Source: Arsenophonus sp052401645 (GTDB taxonomy: Bacteria; Pseudomonadota; Gammaproteobacteria; Enterobacterales; Enterobacteriaceae). Taken from it: 64,000 nucleotides of DNA. The stretch is from contig CP198939.1 in the NCBI GenBank assembly GCA_052401645.1, positions 1,302,001 to 1,366,000 on the forward strand. Direction: 5' to 3'. The position numbers were made by a program, and so were the translations under genes. The notes beneath the pieces were generated by a model, which worked only from the letters and a program-made list of their open reading frames with translations, was not told the origin of the DNA and searched no databases. Shown here piece by piece: positions 58,413 through 64,000 of this stretch. The stretch's first letter is position 1. Every line of letters begins with the position of its first letter.

Positions 58413-59168
58413 ATGAAAAAAAGTAATGGTTTTTATTTAGTTGGTATTATTTTCTTCTTAATTGTATTATGTAGCATTATATTGAGTGGATTAATGTTAT
58501 TAAATTGGATGAAAGATGTTAATCAATTACCAATTTCTAAACTTGTGATTACCGGGAAACGCTATTATACATGTGATGATAACATCAGAAAAGCAATATT
58601 GTCATTAGGTATAAAAGGTACATTTATGACTATAAATCTAAATGCAATCAAAAATCAAATAAAAACCATACCATGGATAAGATATGTTATTGTACGTAAA
58701 CAATGGCCTGATAAACTAAAAATTCATTTAATAGAATACAAACCTTATGCTAAATGGAATGACATTTTTTTTATTAATATAGAAGGAACTATTTTCAATT
58801 TACCAACTTTAACAAATGTTAAAGATGATTTTCTATTATTGTATGGTCCTCAAGGAAGTCAGCTGGAGGTATTAGAAATGTATCATGTTATGAAGCAGCA
58901 ATTGGCGCCATATAATTTTAATATTAAGTCAGTATCAATGACAGAAAGACATGCTTGGAAATTAGTTTTACTCAATGATATTTGCTTGAATATCGGTAAA
59001 CAAAATATTAAAGAAAGATTAAATCGTTTTATTGAACTCTATCCGATATTAGAACAAGTAACAGATAAATATATTAAATATATAGATTTAAGATATCGTA
59101 GCGGTGTTGCTGTTAGATGGTTACCACTTTTAGTTGAACCTCCTCCTATCACATCTAAATTAAAATAG
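58413..59168 (+). CDS. ftsQ: cell division protein FtsQ
   Basis: FtsQ is the bitopic hub of the FtsQLB complex in the inner membrane. The 251-aa product (E. coli 276) has a short cytoplasmic tail, a membrane segment at about 8-30, a POTRA domain (about 38-110) starting PISKLVITGKRYY, and the FtsQ/DivIB beta domain ending in IDLRYRSGVAVRW. Both ends are shortened relative to E. coli. It lies between ddlB and ftsA as in enterics. Confidence 0.97.
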   Translation: MKKSNGFYLVGIIFFLIVLCSIILSGLMLLNWMKDVNQLPISKLVITGKRYYTCDDNIRKAILSLGIKGTFMTINLNAIKNQIKTIPWIRYVIVRKQWPDKLKIHLIEYKPYAKWNDIFFINIEGTIFNLPTLTNVKDDFLLLYGPQGSQLEVLEMYHVMKQQLAPYNFNIKSVSMTERHAWKLVLLNDICLNIGKQNIKERLNRFIELYPILEQVTDKYIKYIDLRYRSGVAVRWLPLLVEPPPITSKLK

Positions 59169-59207
59169 TTTAAGACTGCTAGCTGATCAGATACAGGCAA
59201 ATTAACC

Positions 59208-60464
59208 ATGATTAAAATGACGGACAGAAAATTAATAGTTGGTCTTGAAATTGGAACTTCAAAAGTTTCTGCGCTGATTGGTGAAATTCTGCCTGATGGG
59301 ATGTTAAATATTATTGGTATTGGTAATTGTTCATCCAGAGGTATGGATAAAGGAGGAGTTAATGATTTAGAATCTGTCGTTAAATGCGTAAGGCGAGCTA
59401 TTGATCAAGCTGAATTGATGGAAGATTGCCAAATATCATCGGTTTATTTAGCACTTTCCGGAAAACACGTTAGTTGCCAAAATGAAATAGGTATAGTACC
59501 AATTTCTGAGAATGAAGTTACTCAAGATGACGTAAATAATGTTGTTCATACAGCTAAATCAGTTCGTGTTCGTAATGAACATAGAATTTTACATGTTATT
59601 CCACAAGAATATTCTATCGATTATCAAGAAGGAATCAAAAATCCTGTCGGACTTTCAGGTGTGCGCATGCAAGCTAAAGTACATCTAATTACTTGTCATG
59701 ATGATATGGCTAAAAATATTATTAAAGCAGTTGAACGATGTGGTTTAAAAGTAGAACAATTGATTTTTGCTGGCTTAGCATCAAGTTATTCTGTTTTAAC
59801 TGAAGATGAACGTGATCTAGGTGTATGTGTTGTTGATATTGGCAGTGGAACAATGGATATAGCAGTTTATACTGCAGGAGCATTACGACATACCAAGGTT
59901 ATACCATATGCTGGCAATGTTGTAACAAATGATATTGCTTATGCATTCGGCACACCACATAGCGATGCAGAAACAATAAAAGTTCATCATGGTTGTGCAC
60001 TAGGTGCCATTGTTAGTAAAGATGAAAATGTTGAAGTACCAAGTATAGGTTGCCGTCCAGCGAGAAGTTTACAGCGTCAAACATTGGCTGAAGTTATCGA
60101 GCCACGATACATAGAATTGTTAAATTTAGTAAATGATGAAATTATAAAATTACAAAAACAATTGCGTCAGGAAGGTGCTAAGCATCATCTGGCGGCAGGT
60201 ATTGTTTTAACAGGAGGTGGTGCTCAAATTGATGGTCTTGTAGAATGCGCTCAAAGAGTATTTCGTACACAAGTACGCATCGGGAAACCATTAAATATAA
60301 CTGGTTTAACAGATTATGTCAGGGAGCCTTATTATTCTACAGTTGTAGGGCTACTACATTATGGTAAACAAACTTATTTTAAAAATGAAATTGAAATAGA
60401 TAAGCATACGTCAGTAAGTAGTTTGTTTAAAAGAATCACTAGTTGGCTAAGGAAAGAATTTTAA
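59208..60464 (+). CDS. ftsA: cell division protein FtsA
   Basis: FtsA is the actin-like membrane tether for FtsZ and recruiter of later division proteins. The 418-aa product (E. coli 420) has phosphate-1 motif VGLEIGTSKV, the FtsA-specific 1C domain, phosphate-2 VVDIGSGTMD (E. coli GGG, here Ser213), adenosine motif TGGGAQIDG, and the C-terminal amphipathic membrane helix ending SWLRKEF. MIKMTDRK matches the E. coli start. It is the only visible FtsZ tether, because zipA is absent from its usual locus beside ligA. Confidence 0.98.
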   Translation: MIKMTDRKLIVGLEIGTSKVSALIGEILPDGMLNIIGIGNCSSRGMDKGGVNDLESVVKCVRRAIDQAELMEDCQISSVYLALSGKHVSCQNEIGIVPISENEVTQDDVNNVVHTAKSVRVRNEHRILHVIPQEYSIDYQEGIKNPVGLSGVRMQAKVHLITCHDDMAKNIIKAVERCGLKVEQLIFAGLASSYSVLTEDERDLGVCVVDIGSGTMDIAVYTAGALRHTKVIPYAGNVVTNDIAYAFGTPHSDAETIKVHHGCALGAIVSKDENVEVPSIGCRPARSLQRQTLAEVIEPRYIELLNLVNDEIIKLQKQLRQEGAKHHLAAGIVLTGGGAQIDGLVECAQRVFRTQVRIGKPLNITGLTDYVREPYYSTVVGLLHYGKQTYFKNEIEIDKHTSVSSLFKRITSWLRKEF

Positions 60465-60507
60465 TTTTCTAAGAAGCAAATTTTCGTTTCTATATAAGAG
60501 ATAAAGT

Positions 60508-60513
60508 GGAGAG
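60508..60513 (+). promoter_or_regulatory. ribosome binding site for ftsZ
   Basis: GGAGAG lies 5 nt before the ATG at 60519, stronger than the sites of most genes in the cluster, in keeping with the high FtsZ level cells need. Confidence 0.65.
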
Positions 60514-60518
60514 AAATT

Positions 60519-61685
60519 ATGTTTGAACCGATAGAATTAACTAATGACGCAGTGATTAAAGTTATCGGCGTTGGTGGTGGTGGGGGTAATGCTGTTGAAC
60601 ATATGGTTCGTGAACGCATAGAAGGTGTTGAATTCTTTGCTGTTAATACAGATGCACAAGCATTACGTAAAACATCAATAGGACAAACAATTCAAATCGG
60701 TAATGATATCACAAAAGGTTTAGGAGCAGGAGCAAATCCTGAAGTCGGTCGTAATGCCGCTGAAGAAAATCGTGAGGCTTTACGAAATGCACTTGATGGA
60801 GCAGATATGATCTTTATTGCTGCTGGTATGGGAGGTGGTACAGGTACTGGTGCTGCACCTGTGGTAGCAGAAATTTCTAAGGAACTTGGTATACTAACAG
60901 TAGCTGTTGTGACAAAACCATTTAATTTTGAAGGTAAAAAAAGAATGACTTTTGCTGAAACAGGAATTTCAGAACTATCTAAGTATGTTGATTCATTAAT
61001 TATAATTCCAAATGATAAATTATTAAAAGTTCTTGGACGAGGTATTTCTTTATTAGATGCATTCAGCGCAGCAAATGATGTATTAAAAGGAGCAGTTCAG
61101 GGTATAGCTGAACTTATTACTCGTCCAGGTTTAATGAATGTAGATTTTGCTGATGTTCGTACTGTAATGTCTGAAATGGGTTATGCGATGATGGGATCAG
61201 GTGTAGCACGAGGTGAAGATCGAGCTGAAGAAGCTGGGGAAATGGCAATTTCTAGTCCATTATTGGAAGATATTGATTTATCTGGCGCTCGTGGCGTGTT
61301 AGTTAATATTACCGCAGGTTTTGATTTACGGCTTGATGAATTTGAAACAGTTGGTAATACTATTCGTGCTTTTTCATCAGATAACGCAACAGTTGTTATA
61401 GGTACTTCACTTGATCCTGAAATGAATGATGAATTACGTGTAACTGTAGTTGCAACAGGAATTGGTATGGATAAACGACCAGAAATCACTCTTGTAACTA
61501 ATAAAACAACCAAGAAGTCATCATTAGAACAACGTTATCAACAAATGCAAAGTACAATACCAGATATTGTTCCTTTAACAGAAGAAAAATTTACTGCTAA
61601 AGTTGTGAACGAACAAAATATTCAATCAAATAAAGATATAGATTATTTAGATATTCCAGCTTTTTTAAGGAAACAGGCTGATTAA
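60519..61685 (+). CDS. ftsZ: cell division GTPase FtsZ
   Basis: FtsZ is the tubulin homologue that forms the Z ring. The 388-aa product (E. coli 383) has the nucleotide-binding GVGGGGGNAV (17-26), the tubulin signature GGGTGTG (105-111), and the T7 synergy loop NVDFADVRTVM with its catalytic aspartates. A linker (about 320-370) leads to the conserved C-terminal peptide LDIPAFLRKQAD that binds FtsA. Base composition and conservation are the best in the window. lpxC follows after 119 nt. Confidence 0.99.
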   Translation: MFEPIELTNDAVIKVIGVGGGGGNAVEHMVRERIEGVEFFAVNTDAQALRKTSIGQTIQIGNDITKGLGAGANPEVGRNAAEENREALRNALDGADMIFIAAGMGGGTGTGAAPVVAEISKELGILTVAVVTKPFNFEGKKRMTFAETGISELSKYVDSLIIIPNDKLLKVLGRGISLLDAFSAANDVLKGAVQGIAELITRPGLMNVDFADVRTVMSEMGYAMMGSGVARGEDRAEEAGEMAISSPLLEDIDLSGARGVLVNITAGFDLRLDEFETVGNTIRAFSSDNATVVIGTSLDPEMNDELRVTVVATGIGMDKRPEITLVTNKTTKKSSLEQRYQQMQSTIPDIVPLTEEKFTAKVVNEQNIQSNKDIDYLDIPAFLRKQAD

Positions 61686-61804
61686 TTATTAACAATTAAT
61701 TAGTTTTTATAATTTTTATATTAAAATATATTACTGATTTTTAAATGAAGATTAGCAAGCAATAGATTAATAAAGTAATATAAGTTAGTCATGTGAGAAA
61801 AATG

Positions 61805-62722
61805 ATGATCAAACAAAGGACACTAAAAAGTATCGTTCAAGCGACTGGCATAGGTTTACATACAGGTAAAAAAATTACTTTAGCATTACGTCCAGCACCA
61901 TCAAATACCGGAGTCATCTATCGTCGTATAGATTTGAATCCACCTGTTGATTTCCATGCTGAAGCAAAATCAGTACGCAATACAACACTATGTACATGTT
62001 TGATTAATGAAGATGATATACGTATTTCGACGGTAGAGCATCTAAATGCTGCATTGGCAGGACTTGGAATTGATAATATTATTATCGAGGTAGATGCGCC
62101 AGAAATTCCAATAATGGATGGAAGTGCTGCACCTTTTGTATTTTTGATATTAGATGCAGGAATTGAAGAATTAAATAGTGATAAGAAATTTCTTCGTATT
62201 AAAGAATCTATTCGAGTTATAGATGGTAATAAATGGGCTGAGCTATCTCCTTACGACGGATTTAGCTTAGACTTTACTATCAATTTTAATCACCCTGCTA
62301 TAAATACTAGTACTCAACATTATAAATTAGATTTTTCAGCAAAATCTTTTGTTAGAGATATTAGTCGAGCTAGAACATTTGGATTCATATCTGATATTGA
62401 ATATCTACAGTCTAAAGAATTATGTTTGGGTGGTAGCTTTGATTGTGCAATTATTCTTGATGATTATCGTGTATTAAATGAAGATGGTTTGCGTTTTGAA
62501 GATGAATTTGTTCGTCATAAAACACTAGATGCTATAGGTGATTTATTTATGTGCGGTTATAATATTGTTGGAGCTTTTATCGCATATAGATCAGGTCATG
62601 CATTAAATAACAAATTATTACAGACTATTTTATCTAAAAAATCTGCTTGGGACATAGCATCTTTTGAAGATGAATCTGTGATACCTTTAACATTTAAAAC
62701 ACCTTCAACAATGATAATATAA
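61805..62722 (+). CDS. lpxC: UDP-3-O-acyl-GlcNAc deacetylase LpxC
   Basis: LpxC catalyses the first committed step of lipid A synthesis, removing acetate from UDP-3-O-acyl-GlcNAc in the cytoplasm. Starting at ATG 61805 gives 305 aa, exactly the E. coli length, beginning MIKQRTLK; upstream GTG 61793 and ATG 61802 are in frame but unmatched. The zinc enzyme's H79 lies in TVEHLNAALAG, and RHKTLDAIGDLF carries the other two ligands (H238 and D242 in E. coli numbering). Its retention shows that the cell still makes lipid A and so has a Gram-negative outer membrane. Confidence 0.98.
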   Translation: MIKQRTLKSIVQATGIGLHTGKKITLALRPAPSNTGVIYRRIDLNPPVDFHAEAKSVRNTTLCTCLINEDDIRISTVEHLNAALAGLGIDNIIIEVDAPEIPIMDGSAAPFVFLILDAGIEELNSDKKFLRIKESIRVIDGNKWAELSPYDGFSLDFTINFNHPAINTSTQHYKLDFSAKSFVRDISRARTFGFISDIEYLQSKELCLGGSFDCAIILDDYRVLNEDGLRFEDEFVRHKTLDAIGDLFMCGYNIVGAFIAYRSGHALNNKLLQTILSKKSAWDIASFEDESVIPLTFKTPSTMII

Positions 62723-62812
62723 TATGCAATATTTAAAATAATATAATTTTATATACTAGATAAATATCTAATTCAATTTATTAAATTGTTTCATTAATTT
62801 TTATGCTCAATG

Positions 62813-63331
62813 TTAATCTTTATTTCTAGTTAATTTAACATTATCTTCAGCTAATGCAGCTAACCTATCTAATTTTTCCTTTAGTTTTTTTGGACTTTTG
62901 TTTGCTAGATTGTAAATTATCTTTGCGCTTTCTTTACTTAATTTACTTATTATCTCGTTTGATGAGTTTATAGTTATATTTTTAATTAATAATAGATTTT
63001 TTGAATTTTCGGATAATAATGATGGATTAATAATTATTTTGATTGAAGATAAAGAAGGTAAAATAGTATTACGTAATCTTGAAAGTAAAGTAGGAAGTTC
63101 ATAATTAAGTCGTATTTTTCGACTAGCATTTTTAATTTCTAATATAAGAATATCTTGACGATAATTGGCAACTCGACAGAAATCTTTTACTTCAATAGGA
63201 AGTAAATTTATAATAATATTATTAAGTTTAATTAGTGCATGTCCGCGTTTTTTAATAGCTTGTAACGCACTTGAATCAAGATTATTTACTTTTAATAAAA
63301 AATTTAAGGATTGAGGATAATTATCGCGCAT
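62813..63331 (-). CDS. dciA: DciA/DUF721 family protein, probable helicase loader
   Basis: DciA proteins interact with the replicative helicase DnaB and are proposed to replace DnaC as loader. The 172-aa product has the family's central region (about 30-125): an N-terminal helix, LLPIEVKDFCRVANYRQDILILEI, then a basic C-terminal tail rich in Lys (KKLKEKLDRLAALAE). As I recall, Serratia and Yersinia carry a homologue in this position, opposite in direction to lpxC and secA, while E. coli has none. The ATG start is followed by RDNYPQSLNFLL, similar to those homologues. The frame is intact in a region where non-coding DNA decays fast, so it is probably functional. Confidence 0.85.
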   Translation of the reverse strand: MRDNYPQSLNFLLKVNNLDSSALQAIKKRGHALIKLNNIIINLLPIEVKDFCRVANYRQDILILEIKNASRKIRLNYELPTLLSRLRNTILPSLSSIKIIINPSLLSENSKNLLLIKNITINSSNEIISKLSKESAKIIYNLANKSPKKLKEKLDRLAALAEDNVKLTRNKD

Positions 63332-63634
63332 TTTATTCCAAGTGTTATTTTATATAAAATTTAGTTAAAATATTAGATCTTTATTAATATCATAAGTAAA
63401 TAATGTTTTAAGAAATTCGTTATTATTCATCTTTTGATGAATAAAGTTTATCATACTTAATTTTTTAAAAAAACTTAAAATAAAGTATGATTATTAAATC
63501 TTAATTATTTCTATGTTATCATTAATATTTTATCTTTAGTTCATATTTTCTATATAAATTAATATCGATAAATATCATATTTTTATAATTTTGTCGCAAA
63601 TGATTGAAATTGATAAGCTTTACATAATATAATT

Positions 63635-63670
63635 CATTAACTATATTTTTTATCAAAAATATAGTTAATG
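63635..63670. repeat. perfect hairpin, 16-bp stem, 4-nt loop
   Basis: CATTAACTATATTTTT (63635-63650), loop TATC, exact complement 63655-63670. It lies about 320 nt before the presumed secA start and 300 nt upstream of dciA. Confidence 0.7.
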
Positions 63671-63911
63671 CCAATTAAAATATATATAACAACCCAAATT
63701 ATTTATGTTTAATAAAATTAAACATTTTTGCTATATGATTAATTCAATATTTTATCCTAATAAGGAAAAATTAACCTTTTCATCAATATAATATTCTTAT
63801 CATATTGTTTATAAACTGCGATAATGGTTGCTTATAATATAATTCTAACTTGGTATTAAATTAGTTTCGTAGACTTTTTTATTGATTATTGCAGTAATTG
63901 TTATTCAACTT

Positions 63912-63931
63912 AATCTATAAATTTATAGATT
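63912..63931. repeat. perfect 20-bp palindrome
   Basis: AATCTATAAATTTATAGATT reads the same on both strands; it is about 60 nt upstream of the presumed secA start and could be an operator or chance. Confidence 0.5.
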
Positions 63932-63992
63932 GAAATCAGATAATATAGACGTAATTCTAGTAAGAATTTCTTCTTAATTGAGAAAAATATTT

Positions 63993-64000
63993 ATGTTAAC
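63993..64000 (+). CDS. secA: possible first codons of secA, cut by the window end
   Basis: Only ATG TTA AC is visible (Met-Leu-Thr). E. coli SecA begins Met-Leu-Ile, and secA is the expected gene after lpxC and dciA in this order. A weak GAGAA lies 8-12 nt upstream. The call rests on synteny and two codons, so it is tentative. Confidence 0.35.

Larger units (their letters stand above)
63332..63992. other. intergenic region before secA, secM absent
   Basis: This divergent region holds no frame resembling the SecM arrest peptide (FSTPVWISQAQGIRAGP in E. coli), although secM normally stands directly upstream of secA. It does contain hairpins at 63423-63444 (9-bp stem), 63451-63490 and 63635-63670, and a perfect 20-bp palindrome at 63912-63931. 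Promoters for dciA (minus) and secA (plus) must lie here; none is certain. Confidence 0.65.

Noticed and set aside
61181..61513. 110-codon minus-strand frame inside ftsZ
   Set aside because: Antisense shadow of the strongly conserved ftsZ frame, with low-complexity Ser/Pro/Ile content and no family resemblance.

Overview
The window comes from an extremely AT-rich, decayed gammaproteobacterial genome, most likely an obligate, host-restricted (probably insect or other invertebrate) endosymbiont of the order Enterobacterales. Every recognisable protein aligns almost end to end, from memory, with its Escherichia coli counterpart, often at the same length (MraY 360 aa, MetK 384 aa, LpxC 305 aa, DdlB 306 aa, reconstructed MurE 495 aa). 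The genus cannot be fixed. A dciA/DUF721 gene between lpxC and the expected secA is a layout I associate with Serratia/Yersinia/Morganellaceae-type genomes rather than E. coli, so a symbiont from those families (Serratia symbiotica, Arsenophonus or Providencia type) is plausible but unproven.

Layout. (1) 1-7836: ligA, tRNA-Ala(GGC), gltX and a tRNA-Val(UAC)-tRNA-Lys(UUU) pair. This is the shrunken ligA-alaWX-gltX-valUXY-lysV neighbourhood of enterics, so ancestral gene order survives although most genes between are gone. (2) 7837-45323: three gene deserts (13.9, 5.7 and 15.9 kb) broken only by amiD and metK. (3) 45324-62722: a nearly complete, compact division and cell-wall (dcw) cluster: rsmH-ftsL-ftsI-murE-murF-mraY-murD-ftsW-murG-murC-ddlB-ftsQ-ftsA-ftsZ-lpxC, all on the + strand with overlaps or short gaps. 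It is followed by dciA on the minus strand and probably the first codons of secA at the right edge.

Roughly 60% of the window has no gene. The deserts are far more AT-rich than the genes (some 60-base stretches hold only 2-3 G/C) and show no reading frame, structural RNA, insertion sequence or CRISPR array. What they do contain is long perfect hairpins, including a 110-bp perfect inverted repeat.

Functionally the window describes a cell that still makes its own peptidoglycan precursor (MurC, D, E, F, DdlB, MraY, MurG), polymerises and crosslinks septal wall (FtsW, FtsI), assembles a divisome (FtsZ, A, Q, L), makes lipid A (LpxC) and trims or recycles wall (AmiD). It also keeps DNA ligase, a DciA-type helicase loader, SAM synthetase and GluRS. 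Partner genes are missing from their usual places: zipA beside ligA, mraZ before rsmH, and secM before secA.

The most striking observation is that murE, which this pathway needs, is broken by a single extra C that creates the shift-prone string CCC-TGA. Everything downstream is conserved in the +1 frame, so this may be a tolerated or programmed +1 frameshift.
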